A DNA stretch of 64,000 nt from Flavobacterium lipolyticum (GCF_020905335.1 NZ_JAJJMN010000001.1:3348001-3412000), one strand, 5' to 3'. Counted from the stretch's first letter, positions 33,830 to 43,894 are shown. The notes: generated by a model from the sequence alone, not told the origin. A program made the numbers and translations.

Positions 33830-34288
33830 TTATCGCTCTGAAATTTCTTTTAGTTTGTTTAATGCCGTTGGATAGGTACTTGTAAAATAATCTAAGTATT
33901 CGTCTACGGTATCCAGATCTACAGTGACAGTAGTTATACCGTTATTTTCCTGATAGGAATAATTTTCATGTCCGCCAGTCCATTTTTCAACTTGTTCCCC
34001 TGTAGTAATTTCAGTTTCGCCATCCAGGAAACCGTAATGTCTTATAGATATAAATTCAGCGGGTTGGTTTTCTACAATTTCAGAAACCATTCCGCCCTTT
34101 TTTCCGTTTTCATCCAGGCCTACAAAATAAATTTTACTGCCTTTTTCCCAGCTTCCTTCATAGGTAGAAGTTGGATTAAATGCTGCTGTCCAATGTTCGT
34201 AGGTATTTTTATCTTTCAAACCCAGCATCGCCTCATAAACTTTTTGAGCCGTTGCATTTATCTCTATTTTGAATTGTAGTTTTTCCAT
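33830..34288 (-). CDS. SRPBCC/AHSA1-type domain protein
   Basis: The 152-residue protein has the START/AHSA1-like fold signature: an N-terminal strand IEINATAQKVYEAMLGLKDK, WTAAFNPTSTYEGSWEKGSK, then GGMVSEIVENQPAEFISIRH and the C-terminal helix LDYFTSTYPTALNKLKEISE. Such proteins bind hydrophobic ligands or act as Hsp90 cochaperone-like modules. The specific ligand is unknown. It is a single gene, convergent with the duplicated repeat region. Confidence 0.8.
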   Translation of the reverse strand: MEKLQFKIEINATAQKVYEAMLGLKDKNTYEHWTAAFNPTSTYEGSWEKGSKIYFVGLDENGKKGGMVSEIVENQPAEFISIRHYGFLDGETEITTGEQVEKWTGGHENYSYQENNGITTVTVDLDTVDEYLDYFTSTYPTALNKLKEISER

Positions 34289-34541
34289 TTTTAATTAGCA
34301 TTGATTAGATTTCAAATTTACATTTTATTTTTTTTGGCTTGTGTTTTTTGTTGCCTGATTATCAGTGTTTTTTATTTTTGTGTGTCTTTAAAATATATAA
34401 AAGTAAGATTTATCACAAACCCAAAAATAGCTAATCTCTGCGAACTTAGCGTAAATCTTAGTGCTCTTAACGGTTAAAACTCCATCTAAAATTTCACCCA
34501 AAAAACATTGAAAATTAAACTTCAAACAAAACTTTATTCCT

Positions 34542-34549
34542 TAATTTTG
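34542..34549 (+). promoter_or_regulatory. Candidate -7 box of lpdA
   Basis: TAATTTTG fits TAnnTTTG and lies 27 bases before the lpdA ATG. A -33 TTG at normal spacing was not clear. Confidence 0.4.
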
Positions 34550-34576
34550 TAACGCTAAAAATAAAATAGACAAACT

Positions 34577-35980
34577 ATGAGTTCATTTGACGTAGTCATT
34601 ATAGGTTCAGGTCCTGGCGGATATGTATCAGCAATTCGTTGCGCACAATTGGGATTTAAAACTGCAATTGTAGAAAAGTATAACTCTTTAGGTGGAACTT
34701 GCCTTAACGTAGGTTGTATTCCTTCAAAAGCATTATTATCGTCTTCTCATCATTATGCGGAAATTGCACATTTTGCAGATCACGGAATCGAAGTTTCAGG
34801 TGATGTGAAAATCAATTTAGAGAAAATGATCGCACGCAAGCAAGCTGTTGTAGATCAAACTGCAGGTGGAGTTAACTACTTAATGGATAAAAATAAAGTT
34901 ACTGTTTTTAATGGTTTAGGTTCTTTCGTAGATGCAACGCACATTGCTGTGACAAAAGCTGACGGAACTTCCGAAACGATTGAAGCAAAATATACCATAA
35001 TTGCTACAGGTTCAAAACCATCTTCTTTGCCTTTCATTAAAATTGACAAAGAAAGAATCATCACTTCTACTGAGGCTTTGGCTTTAAAAGAAGTTCCAAA
35101 ACACTTGGTAATTATTGGTGGTGGAGTAATCGGAATTGAGCTTGGACAAGTTTACCTTCGTTTAGGTGCTCAGGTTTCTGTTGTAGAATTCATGGACAGA
35201 ATCATTCCGGGAATGGATAGTTCTTTGTCTAAAGAATTGACTAAAGTATTGAAAAAACAAGGAATGAAATTCTACGTTTCTCACAAAGTAAAATCTGTAG
35301 AAAGAAACGGTGATGCTGTTGTGGTTCAGGCTGAAAATGCAAAAGGAGAAACAATCACTTTAGAAGGAGATTATTCATTAGTTTCTGTTGGACGTCGTCC
35401 GTATACAGACGGATTGAACGCTGACAAAGCAGGAGTAAAAATTTCTGATAGAGGACAAGTAGAAGTAAACGATCATTTACAAACTAACGTTCCAAATATC
35501 TACGCTATCGGTGACGTTGTTCGTGGAGCAATGTTGGCACACAAAGCGGAAGAAGAAGGAACTATGGTTGCTGAGATCTTAGCAGGTCAAAAACCACATA
35601 TCGATTACAACTTAATCCCTGGTGTGGTATACACTTGGCCAGAAGTTGCAGCAGTTGGACAAACTGAAGAGCAATTGAAAGCTGCAGGAGTTAAATACAA
35701 ATCAGGAAGTTTCCCATTCAAAGCTTTAGGACGTGCAAGAGCAAGTGCTGACTTAGATGGATTCGTAAAAATCCTTGCAGATGAAAAAACAGACGAGGTT
35801 TTAGGTGTTCACATGATTGGAGCCCGTACAGCAGATTTAATCGCCGAAGCGGTTACAGCTATGGAATTTAAAGCTTCTGCTGAAGATATCTCAAGAATGA
35901 GCCATGCGCATCCAACTTTTGCTGAAGCAATAAAAGAAGCGGCTTTGGCAGCTACTGATAACAGAGCATTACACGTATAA
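34577..35980 (+). CDS. lpdA: Dihydrolipoyl dehydrogenase
   Basis: The 467-residue flavoenzyme reoxidises dihydrolipoamide in 2-oxoacid dehydrogenase and glycine cleavage complexes. The FAD-binding GSGPGGYVSA is at 10-19, and the redox disulfide GGTCLNVGCIPS has C42 and C47. The NAD-binding site is VIIGGGVIGIELGQVY (near 180-195), the second FAD site is NIYAIGDVVRGAMLAHKAEE, and the catalytic HAHPTFAEAIKE is near 443-454. Length and motifs are full. It is a single gene with its own promoter box and terminator. Codon use is more GC-balanced than the island and fits a highly expressed core gene. Confidence 0.96.
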   Translation: MSSFDVVIIGSGPGGYVSAIRCAQLGFKTAIVEKYNSLGGTCLNVGCIPSKALLSSSHHYAEIAHFADHGIEVSGDVKINLEKMIARKQAVVDQTAGGVNYLMDKNKVTVFNGLGSFVDATHIAVTKADGTSETIEAKYTIIATGSKPSSLPFIKIDKERIITSTEALALKEVPKHLVIIGGGVIGIELGQVYLRLGAQVSVVEFMDRIIPGMDSSLSKELTKVLKKQGMKFYVSHKVKSVERNGDAVVVQAENAKGETITLEGDYSLVSVGRRPYTDGLNADKAGVKISDRGQVEVNDHLQTNVPNIYAIGDVVRGAMLAHKAEEEGTMVAEILAGQKPHIDYNLIPGVVYTWPEVAAVGQTEEQLKAAGVKYKSGSFPFKALGRARASADLDGFVKILADEKTDEVLGVHMIGARTADLIAEAVTAMEFKASAEDISRMSHAHPTFAEAIKEAALAATDNRALHV

Positions 35981-36004
35981 TTTACGGAAAATATATCTTA
36001 AGAG

Positions 36005-36034
36005 CCCGTCAGAATTATTTCTGACGGGTTTTTT
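36005..36034 (+). terminator. Rho-independent terminator of lpdA
   Basis: CCCGTCAGAA pairs with TTCTGACGGG, followed by TTTTTT, 25 bases after the stop. Confidence 0.9.
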
Positions 36035-36686
36035 ATTGCCTTAATAGGGTAAAAGTATAATACGTTTCTTTATTCTTTAAATAGACATTATAAGTTCCAT
36101 TCTCTTCTTTATACAAATGATACAAATATTTGTCGCCTTTAATGCTTAAGTTCTTTCGCGACAGATTATTACTTTCAATAAATTCCAGTTCAAATTCGCA
36201 ACTGCCTTTTTTTCTGTAATGCAATTTTGAGAATGTACCATCGGTAAAATTTTCAATCCATAAATGATCGCTTAAAGTTACCGCTACTTTTGCACCGCTA
36301 TTTTCTATGTAATAATATTTTGAAGATTGATCAAAATGATTGCATTCCTCTCTGGATATTTCATCAAGAGGCTTTTCATTCTGCATGGACCAGCTGCTTT
36401 TCTCAGATTCGTTTGGAAAAAGAGCTACAAATTCGTTACAGTTTTTATGTAACCTGAAAAATAGCTGCTCAAACACTCTTCTTTGTACAATACTATCCTT
36501 AAATTTTGTCAGATAAGGGGCGATATGCGAATTGTTGATGGTATTAATTCTGATTTCATTGTCTAAAGCCTGATTTTGAACCAATGATTTACAGATTTCG
36601 GTCGTTAGCGAATCTACAGATTTTATAGATTGCGCTCTCGAAAAATGGACAAATAATAATAAGAGGAGGAGTAGATATTTTTTCAT
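36033..36686 (-). CDS. Hypothetical exported protein
   Basis: The family is not recognised. The 217-residue protein starts MKKYLLLLLLLFVHFSRAQS, a clear signal peptide with cleavage near RAQ-S. The rest has an N-terminal helical part and a C-terminal beta-rich part (FELEFIESNNLSRKNLSIKG). It is convergent with lpdA, and its stop codon lies just past the shared terminator. Confidence 0.65.
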   Translation of the reverse strand: MKKYLLLLLLLFVHFSRAQSIKSVDSLTTEICKSLVQNQALDNEIRINTINNSHIAPYLTKFKDSIVQRRVFEQLFFRLHKNCNEFVALFPNESEKSSWSMQNEKPLDEISREECNHFDQSSKYYYIENSGAKVAVTLSDHLWIENFTDGTFSKLHYRKKGSCEFELEFIESNNLSRKNLSIKGDKYLYHLYKEENGTYNVYLKNKETYYTFTLLRQ

Positions 36687-37200
36687 GTAAAATGGAAATT
36701 TTCATCAAATATAATTGTTTAGTAAAAGTTTTTGGAGAATTGGATTTTATTCTTGTAATATTTGAGTCTAAAAATGAAGAAGTTTAGGAAAAATTTCGTA
36801 AATTAGAGGTATGATTCTGAGGCTGTATTTGTAGGTGTTCAGGGTTTAATTATTTGGTAATCATGTTTATAGTTTTGTTTTGCAGATGCTGAAGAATTGT
36901 AGCAATACTTTGTTTTGTAAGCACTGAAGAATTCAAAAAAAACTTAGTTTTGAACTGCTAAAGTTTTTAGTAAATAAATTAAAGTTGTCAGAGCAGATTC
37001 TAAATAGTGGTTGTTACTATTCTTAAGTAGTAATATAGAGATAAAGGTAAATAACAGGGGCTATAATGTCATAAAAGACGAGTGAGAGGAAAGTATCGGG
37101 AAAAGCCAGCTTTGTCAGAAAAGATAATATTGGTATGCTTAAGGTTTCATTTTTGGTCCTTTTTATTCCGGTTGTAAAGCAAAATTGTGTAAGTAGTAAA
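36687..37200. other. Gene-free stretch
   Basis: I see no supportable gene here. A 61-codon minus-strand frame at 37023-37208 is hydrophobic but is low-complexity, with no neighbours and no start signal. Two imperfect repeats of TTTTGTTTTGCAGATGCTGA / GAAGAATT are near 36871-36936. Confidence 0.4.
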
Positions 37201-37244
37201 AAAAGCAAATCCGACAGGTTTTTAAATCTGTCGGATTTGCTTTT
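37201..37244. terminator. Long perfect hairpin terminator
   Basis: AAAAGCAAATCCGACAG and CTGTCGGATTTGCTTTT form a perfect 17 bp stem with a 10-base loop. It lies downstream of the DoxX gene (minus strand) and would terminate on both strands. Confidence 0.8.
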
Positions 37245-37266
37245 TAAGTGTACAGTGAAAAATTGA

Positions 37267-37641
37267 TTATCTGGTGAAAATGCTTTTGTAATTATCCCAA
37301 TATCTGTAGATTAAAAACAGATTGGCAAGAAATAATAAAACGGCCAATGGTAAACCATTTGGATTTAGAAAATAATTAATAAACAAAATGTTTACCGTAA
37401 TGGGTAAGATCAGTATATTGGCTAGTGTTACATATCGTCCTGTTACAAACGCAATTCCGCAAAGTAGTTCGATTGATTTTGCTAATGGCAATAAATAAGT
37501 TGAGGCAACTAGCCCCATATTAAAAGCTTTAAAATCACCGGTAGTTTCTGGTTCCGGAGCCAGTTTGAAGAAAAAACTAAGAGAAGCGAATAATAACAAA
37601 AGGCCAATTAAAACACGGACAATAATGGTAGCAATTTTCAT
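37267..37641 (-). CDS. DoxX-family membrane protein
   Basis: The 124-residue protein has four membrane segments (IATIIVRVLIGLLLLFASLS, the central LLCGIAFVTGRYVTLANILI, FINYF and the C-terminal helix). It has the family's conserved KSIELLCGIAFVTGRY core after the first helix. DoxX proteins occur with membrane redox and oxidoreductase functions, but the role here is unknown. It is a single gene. Confidence 0.8.
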   Translation of the reverse strand: MKIATIIVRVLIGLLLLFASLSFFFKLAPEPETTGDFKAFNMGLVASTYLLPLAKSIELLCGIAFVTGRYVTLANILILPITVNILFINYFLNPNGLPLAVLLFLANLFLIYRYWDNYKSIFTR

Positions 37642-37848
37642 AATACTTAAGAATTTTAATGGGTTAAAAAAGTCTAATTTATTTTTGGAAAACGTTATAA
37701 TCTGAACTCACCAATGATAAAAAGTAATTTTCATGACTTTTATATTGAGAATTTGACAGTCATTATTGTTCTATTTTGAGATAAATAGAATGCTATATCA
37801 AATATAACGATTTTTTTCTTATGAAATTGTTGTTTTTTAACACTTTTC

Positions 37849-38745
37849 TTATTTCTTAAAGTATTTTTTGTAAAGGAAAAATCCTCCAAAACCAATCAAA
37901 AGAAATGGCCACAAATTAATTAGAAAAACAAAGATCGTTTCAAGAATGTACCAGCCATTTTTTAGCGAATCGATGATTTGAATGCCTAGGTTTGGCTTAT
38001 AAGCATCACTGTCTTTTTCACTGGCCATTATCTCTTGTTTTATTGTTTCGTTTTGATACAGCTGTAAAGTTATGGTACTGAAGTTGATTTGATCTTCTAA
38101 GGATAAATTCTCAATAATGCTGTTATCATTGGCTTCTTTCTGGTTCGCCAGCGCATTTTCAGCTTCCATAACATCATTGATTTTTTTGCCCTTAGTATCA
38201 ATTGCTTTTTCGACTCTTTTTTGTGTAACAGTGTTTCTTTTTTGCGAAAGCTGATTGGATAATAACTTTAAAGAAACATCATCGGCTTTGATAAGTCTGA
38301 AGTCCAGAAAATCAATTTGTTTGGCTATGATTTTAATAACAGTATCGAGCTGTGTATTGGGAACACGGATTGTAATGTCGTTTTGTACCGTATATTTAGT
38401 GGTTTCGAGTGTGCTGTCGGGACTGATTTTGGTTTTAACCTGATCACGAATGGTGCTTTGTAAGCTGGTGTAGGTTACAAAACCTCCAAATTTCTGAGTG
38501 GTGTTTTCAATTGCATAAGTAGATTTAACGACGTTTTTTACCTTAAATTTAATATCGGCAGTGCGAATGAATTTTTGCTTACCGTCTTTTTTTTCCACTG
38601 CTGCCGATGAAGAAATCGCAGTGCTGTCTGTTGTAGTTTTTTGGTCTTCAAGGCTTTCTGATGTAGCGGGATCGAATTTTTTGCAGGAAAAGAATAAGAG
38701 GATAAGCACTAAGGAAGTCAATCCAAGGTTGGCAATTGTTTTCAT
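37849..38745 (-). CDS. DUF4349-domain lipoprotein
   Basis: The start at 38745 gives 298 residues with a lipoprotein signal (LVLILLFFSC, then KKFDPATSES); the frame extends upstream to 38847 but lacks a signal there. The body has RTADIKFKVKNVVKSTYAIE, IRVPNTQLDTVIKIIAKQID and a coiled-coil region ending ENLSLEDQINFSTITLQLYQ, the DUF4349 pattern. A C-terminal membrane helix (IFVFLINLWPFLLIGFGGFF) and a basic tail follow. So it is a lipoprotein with a periplasmic coiled coil and a second anchor. Function in Bacteroidota is not established. Confidence 0.82.
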   Translation of the reverse strand: MKTIANLGLTSLVLILLFFSCKKFDPATSESLEDQKTTTDSTAISSSAAVEKKDGKQKFIRTADIKFKVKNVVKSTYAIENTTQKFGGFVTYTSLQSTIRDQVKTKISPDSTLETTKYTVQNDITIRVPNTQLDTVIKIIAKQIDFLDFRLIKADDVSLKLLSNQLSQKRNTVTQKRVEKAIDTKGKKINDVMEAENALANQKEANDNSIIENLSLEDQINFSTITLQLYQNETIKQEIMASEKDSDAYKPNLGIQIIDSLKNGWYILETIFVFLINLWPFLLIGFGGFFLYKKYFKK

Positions 38746-38974
38746 AAAGTTTTTTAGATTTAATGCGTTGAGTAATAATTTAGAGAATCCGTTTTTAAGG
38801 GGGAGACTAGAAAGATTGTTGTCGATTTTTGGGTATAACGAATTCAATCTGTATTAGTCATTACTGGCTGTGTTTTTTAGAAGTGTATTTTATCAATAGG
38901 CAAAAAAAAGTTTGAGTATTCTTGTTAATTCGATATACTAAAAAGTGTGCCAATATTTTTTGTTTAATATTTTA

Positions 38975-39002
38975 TTGAAGGATTTTTTTTGTTGTAATTT
39001 TG
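38975..39002 (+). promoter_or_regulatory. -33/-7 promoter of pabB
   Basis: TTG (38975-38977), 17 bases, then TAATTTTG (38995-39002) match the Bacteroidota promoter (TTG, 17-23 bases, TAnnTTTG). Transcription would start near 39009, which rules out the in-frame TTG at 39000 as the translation start. Confidence 0.6.
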
Positions 39003-39023
39003 AGGCCTAAAATTTACCTATTT

Positions 39024-40310
39024 TTGAGAGTTACCATTTACAAAGACATTTCAGATCCAGAGCATTTTAAACAACAGCTTTTAAGCTGGTCACAACAATT
39101 TCGGGAGGTTGTTTTTTTGGATAGTAATTCCTATCCACAGGAATATTCAAGCTTTGATTTTGTTTTGGCAGTGGATGCTTTTACCTCTTTAAAAACAGAT
39201 TTTCATAATGCTTTTGAAGATCTGAAACAATATCAGCAAACGACTAAAGACTGGCTTTTTGGATATCTTTCCTATGATTTAAAAAACGATACAGAAAATC
39301 TCACATCATCAAATTTTGACGGTTTAGATTTTCCGGATTTGTTTTTCTTTCAGCCTAAAAAGATTTTTACGTTAAAAGAAAATAAACTCGAAATACAATA
39401 TTTATTGCTTTGCGATGATGAGCTGGAAGAGGATTATGAAGAAATCGTTACTAGTAAATATGATGCCTTTGAAACGGTAAGCGCGATTGAAGTCAAACAG
39501 CGTATTTCAAAAGAGGCTTACGTTGAAAAAGTGAACAAAATGCTGGAGCACATTCATATAGGTGATATGTATGAGGCTAATTTTTGCATGGAATTTTTCG
39601 CTGAGAATACCGAAATTAATCCGTTGGAAAAATTCCAGAAATTAGATGCGATATCACAAGCTCCGTTTTCGGTATTTTTTAAGAATCATAAACAATATTT
39701 GCTTTCGGCTTCTCCGGAGCGGTACCTGAAAAAGGTTGGTGAAACTTTAATTTCTCAACCGATAAAAGGAACTTCAAAACGATTTTCAGATCCGGTTGAA
39801 GACGAAAAATCAAAACAATTTTTAGCATCAGATCCTAAAGAACGGGCTGAGAATATTATGATTACCGATTTGGTGCGGAATGATCTGTCGCATACAGCAC
39901 AGAAAGGTGCTGTTGAAGTAACGGAACTTTGTAAAATTTACTCATTTTTGCAGGTGCACCAAATGATCTCAACCATCACCTCAAAAATAGATCCGCAGTA
40001 TTCACCGATAGATGTTTTAAGAACTACTTTTCCAATGGGAAGCATGACGGGAGCGCCAAAAATTTCAGTCATGAAGATTATCGAAAATCTGGAAGAAACC
40101 AAACGAGGTCTGTACAGTGGTGCAGTTGGTTATTTCACGCCTGAAGGTGATTTCGATTTTAATGTGGTGATAAGAAGTATTTTGTACAATCAGGAAAATA
40201 AATATATTTCGTTTTCGGTCGGAAGTGCGATTACTTCCCAATCGATTCCAGAAAAAGAGTACGAAGAATGTTTGTTAAAGGCAAAAGCAATGCACGAAGT
40301 TTTGCAATAA
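39024..40310 (+). CDS. pabB: Aminodeoxychorismate synthase component I
   Basis: The enzyme aminates chorismate (with a PabA partner) for 4-aminobenzoate and folate synthesis. The chorismate-binding domain has ISKEAYVEKVNKMLEHIHIG, DMYEANFCMEFFAE, SQPIKGTSKR, ITDLVRNDLSHTAQKGAVEV and TFPMGSMTGAPKISVMKIIE, all expected motifs. No ATG precedes the domain. The best start is the TTG at 39024 (protein L-R-V-T-I-Y-K-D onward, 428 residues), because the earlier TTG at 39000 is in the promoter. No pabA is seen beside it. tilS follows after 157 bases on the same strand. Confidence 0.9.
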   Translation: MRVTIYKDISDPEHFKQQLLSWSQQFREVVFLDSNSYPQEYSSFDFVLAVDAFTSLKTDFHNAFEDLKQYQQTTKDWLFGYLSYDLKNDTENLTSSNFDGLDFPDLFFFQPKKIFTLKENKLEIQYLLLCDDELEEDYEEIVTSKYDAFETVSAIEVKQRISKEAYVEKVNKMLEHIHIGDMYEANFCMEFFAENTEINPLEKFQKLDAISQAPFSVFFKNHKQYLLSASPERYLKKVGETLISQPIKGTSKRFSDPVEDEKSKQFLASDPKERAENIMITDLVRNDLSHTAQKGAVEVTELCKIYSFLQVHQMISTITSKIDPQYSPIDVLRTTFPMGSMTGAPKISVMKIIENLEETKRGLYSGAVGYFTPEGDFDFNVVIRSILYNQENKYISFSVGSAITSQSIPEKEYEECLLKAKAMHEVLQ

Positions 40311-40467
40311 CCAATGTATTTTCGATTGATGAATTGCATGTAGGAATGTTAAATTAAATAAAATTCGTGCAATTTTATTTGCGGTTTATTAATATAGTGT
40401 AAATTCGTACAATTTTAAGATTTAAAAACTTTCTCCATTATATAGAATTAAATTTTTACATTTATAA

Positions 40468-41778
40468 ATGCTTTCAAAATTTCAAAATCATCTCGCTGTA
40501 AGATTTCCATTTCTGGAGGATAAAAAGCTGTTTCTGGCAGTAAGTGGAGGATTGGATAGCATGGTTTTACTGCATTTGTTTCAACAATTGCCGTTTGAGA
40601 TCGCCGTTTTACACTGTAATTTTCAATTGCGTGGAGTAGAAAGTTTTGGAGATCAGGATTTTATTCAAAAGTACTGTGACGAGAATGATATTTCGATTTT
40701 TAGTACTCAATTTGATACCGAGGCTTTTGCCAAAGATTATAAATTATCCACTCAGGTTGCGGCCCGAGAACTGCGTTACAACTGGTTTTACGAACTTCTG
40801 GAAAAACAAAATTTCGACTATATTTTAACGGCGCATCATGCCGACGACAATCTCGAAACTTTTATAATCAATCTAACCCGAGGGACAGGATTAGACGGAC
40901 TGATTGGGATTCCGGAGCAAAATGATAAAATTGTTCGTCCGCTTTTGCCCTTTTCCAGAGCCGAAATTTTAGACTATGCCCAACAAAATAATATATCGTG
41001 GCGCGAAGACAGCAGTAATGCGTCAAACAAATACCTGCGAAATAAAATCCGTCACGATCTTGTCCCGATCTTGAAAGAAATCAATCCAAATTTTTTAAAC
41101 GCCTTTCAGAAAACGCAGGGATATTTGCAGGAATCTCAGGAAATGGTTGAGGATGCTTCGATCATGATTTACCAGCAAGTGGCGAAAGAAGAGGGAGAAG
41201 ACATTCACTTTGATTTGAATCAGCTCAGGAAATTACCCAATTATAAATCGTATTTGTATCAGTGGTTAAATGAATTTGGTTTCGTAGCCTGGAATGATAT
41301 TTATGATTTGGTAGAGGGACAATCCGGTAAACAGGTTTTTTCGGCTGATTTTCGATTGTTGAAAAACAGAGATACTTTGATTTTGAGTCCAATTTCTGAA
41401 TTAGAAGAAAATGAAGTATTCGAAATTAGAGCAGAGGAGAAAGACGTTAATTTTCCCTTAAAATTAAGGCTTTGTCAGGTAGACGACATTACAATAGATT
41501 CAAATAAAGCTATATTTGTGGACGCTGAAAAAATCCGTTTCCCACTTATTTTGCGTAAATGGAAGGAGGGAGATGTTTTTCATCCTTTTGGAATGAATGG
41601 GAAATCTAAAAAGCTAAGCAAACTTTTTAAAGATGAAAAATTGTCGCTGATTGAAAAGGAGAAAATTTGGATTTTATGCTCAGATAATCAGATTGTGTGG
41701 GTTATTGGAATCAGACAGGATGAACGCTTTAAAATTGAGAATACAACAAACGAAATAATTAAAATAGAATTATTATAA
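40468..41778 (+). CDS. tilS: tRNA(Ile)-lysidine synthase
   Basis: TilS converts C34 of the CAU anticodon of one isoleucine tRNA to lysidine. The PP-loop ATP site is SGGLDS at residues 26-31. VLHCNFQLRG, AARELRYNWF, LTAHHADDNLETFIINLTRG and the N-type domain RNKIRHDLVPILKEI follow in TilS order. The C-terminal substrate-binding domains (LRKWKEGDVFHPFGMNGKSK) are complete over 436 residues. The stop overlaps the dsbD start codon (TAATG at 41776-41780), so translation is coupled. Confidence 0.95.
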   Translation: MLSKFQNHLAVRFPFLEDKKLFLAVSGGLDSMVLLHLFQQLPFEIAVLHCNFQLRGVESFGDQDFIQKYCDENDISIFSTQFDTEAFAKDYKLSTQVAARELRYNWFYELLEKQNFDYILTAHHADDNLETFIINLTRGTGLDGLIGIPEQNDKIVRPLLPFSRAEILDYAQQNNISWREDSSNASNKYLRNKIRHDLVPILKEINPNFLNAFQKTQGYLQESQEMVEDASIMIYQQVAKEEGEDIHFDLNQLRKLPNYKSYLYQWLNEFGFVAWNDIYDLVEGQSGKQVFSADFRLLKNRDTLILSPISELEENEVFEIRAEEKDVNFPLKLRLCQVDDITIDSNKAIFVDAEKIRFPLILRKWKEGDVFHPFGMNGKSKKLSKLFKDEKLSLIEKEKIWILCSDNQIVWVIGIRQDERFKIENTTNEIIKIELL

Positions 41779-43880
41779 TGAACCCTAACTACTACCAACA
41801 AACGATAATATCGAAAAGTGTCTGGAATAAATCCATTGTTTTTTTATTGTTTTTTCTTTTTGCATTTGCAAAGGGGAATGCTCAAATTCTCGAACCGGTA
41901 AAATGGACTTCAAAAATCGAAAAGAGAGCCGGTAATAATGCTGTTTTGATTTTTGACGGAACAATTGAAAAAGAGTGGCACATGTATTCGCAGTTTACAC
42001 CTGAAGGTGGACCACTTGCTTTAGAGATTACCTTTAAAAATCAGAAAGGAAATTACAATTTGGTTGGAAAGGCTAAAGAAGGAAAAACCAAAACAGCTTT
42101 TAATGATGTCTTTGGTGTAAATGAAACTTTCTTTGAAGGCAAAGCACATATCGAACAAGAGATCACAATTATTAACCCAAATTTAAAGACGGTTGAGGTT
42201 GATTTTGACTTTCAGGTTTGTAAAGAAGTTTGTATCAATTCCAGTAAAAAGTTTTCTATAGCGATTCCATCAAATTTTAAAATGGATGCCGTTGCAGTAG
42301 TAACAGAATCGAAACCGGATGAGACTAAAGTGGCTGATTTAGCTGTTGATACGGTGAGTAAAACAGCTGTTTCGGAAAAATTAGAACTGAAGAAAATTGA
42401 TCACGCAACAGCGGAAGTTGTAGATCATGTAAAGAAACCAGCACCATCAAGAAGTTTATGGTCGATCTTTTTTATTGCTTTTATTTCAGGATTTGCAGCT
42501 TTGTTGACTCCTTGTGTTTTTCCGATGATCCCAATGACGGTAAGTTTTTTTACCAAACAAAGTAAAAGCAGGGCTAAAGGAATACGAAATGCTATCATTT
42601 ATGGTTTTTCTATTATTGCTATTTATGTAATATTAGGATTGATTGTAACCAAAATTTTTGGGGCAGATGCGCTGAATGCACTATCTACAGATGTTTGGTT
42701 TAACCTGATTTTCTTTGTGATCCTGATTATTTTTGCTACTTCATTTTTAGGAGCTTTCGAAATTATGCTGCCTAATTCATGGGCGAATAAAGCAGATCAG
42801 CAGGCCGACAGAGGAGGTTTAATTGGTATATTGTTTATGGCTTTGGCTTTGGCTATAGTGTCGTTTTCTTGTACCGGACCTATTGTTGGAACCTTATTGG
42901 TAGAAGCTGCTTCAAATGGTGGAATTGCTCCTGTTGTTGGAATGTTAGGATTCTCACTCGCATTGGCACTGCCATTTATGTTCTTTGCTATGTTCCCAGG
43001 CTGGTTAAATTCGTTGCCAAAATCCGGTGGCTGGCTGAACACTGTAAAAGTAGTTTTAGGGTTTCTGGAATTGGCATTAGCATTTAAATTTTTATCCAAT
43101 GCTGATTTGGTGCTTCAGTTGCACTTTTTGGAAAGAGAAGTATTCATCGCAATCTGGATCGCTATTTTTGCAGCTCTGACGTTATATTTATTCGGAAAAA
43201 TTACATTGCCTCACGATAGTCCTTTAAATCATATTTCGGTAGGAAGACTGTATTTAGGATTGCTTACGTTAGTATTTACGGTTTATTTAATTCCGGGACT
43301 TTGGGGAGCGCCATTAAAATTAATTAGCGCATTCCCGCCACCACCACAATATAGCGAAAGTCCGTTTGGGGTAGGGGGATCTGCAAATTCAAATAATGGA
43401 AGTACTGAAACCATTTCGGGTTTACCGGAAGGAGCAGAGTTAGGTCCTCACGGTATTATGGTTTTTCATGATTACGAAGATGGTTTAGCGTATGCGAAAT
43501 CAATCAACAAACCCATTATGCTTGATTTTACAGGTTATGCTTGTGTGAATTGCCGAAAAATGGAAAACAATGTATGGTCAGAACCCATGATTTTACCAAT
43601 CCTGAAAAATGAGGTCGTTTTGATTTCTCTTTATGTGGATGATAAACGTGACCTGCCAAAAGAAGAGCAGTATGTTACAGCAAAAGGAGATAAAATTGAA
43701 ACGGTAGGAGATAAATGGACCGATTTTATGATTTCAAAATATAAAACCAATACGCAGCCATTATATGTGATAACCGATTTAGAAGGGAAGAATTTAAACA
43801 ATTCTAAACCTACTATTAGTTATGTAAGCGAAGAAGAATATTTGCAATGGCTGAAAGAAGGAATTTCTAATTTTAAGTAG
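41778..43880 (+). CDS. dsbD: Thiol:disulfide interchange protein DsbD
   Basis: DsbD moves reducing power from cytoplasmic thioredoxin to the periplasm. The 700-residue protein has a signal peptide (about 15-36, FLLFFLFAFAKGNAQ) and an N-terminal immunoglobulin-like periplasmic domain. Eight membrane segments from about 230 carry the two membrane cysteines, in LTPCVFPMIP and FSCTGPIVG. A C-terminal thioredoxin-like domain has C589 and C592 in YACVNCRKM. All cysteine pairs expected are present. It overlaps tilS by one base and is followed by simple repeats and a terminator. Confidence 0.93.
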   Translation: MNPNYYQQTIISKSVWNKSIVFLLFFLFAFAKGNAQILEPVKWTSKIEKRAGNNAVLIFDGTIEKEWHMYSQFTPEGGPLALEITFKNQKGNYNLVGKAKEGKTKTAFNDVFGVNETFFEGKAHIEQEITIINPNLKTVEVDFDFQVCKEVCINSSKKFSIAIPSNFKMDAVAVVTESKPDETKVADLAVDTVSKTAVSEKLELKKIDHATAEVVDHVKKPAPSRSLWSIFFIAFISGFAALLTPCVFPMIPMTVSFFTKQSKSRAKGIRNAIIYGFSIIAIYVILGLIVTKIFGADALNALSTDVWFNLIFFVILIIFATSFLGAFEIMLPNSWANKADQQADRGGLIGILFMALALAIVSFSCTGPIVGTLLVEAASNGGIAPVVGMLGFSLALALPFMFFAMFPGWLNSLPKSGGWLNTVKVVLGFLELALAFKFLSNADLVLQLHFLEREVFIAIWIAIFAALTLYLFGKITLPHDSPLNHISVGRLYLGLLTLVFTVYLIPGLWGAPLKLISAFPPPPQYSESPFGVGGSANSNNGSTETISGLPEGAELGPHGIMVFHDYEDGLAYAKSINKPIMLDFTGYACVNCRKMENNVWSEPMILPILKNEVVLISLYVDDKRDLPKEEQYVTAKGDKIETVGDKWTDFMISKYKTNTQPLYVITDLEGKNLNNSKPTISYVSEEEYLQWLKEGISNFK

Positions 43881-43894
43881 TTTTTTTTCTAGAA

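Noticed and set aside
37023..37208. Short hydrophobic minus-strand frame
   Set aside because: It has 61 codons, low-complexity composition, no start signal or partner, and ends inside a terminator hairpin.
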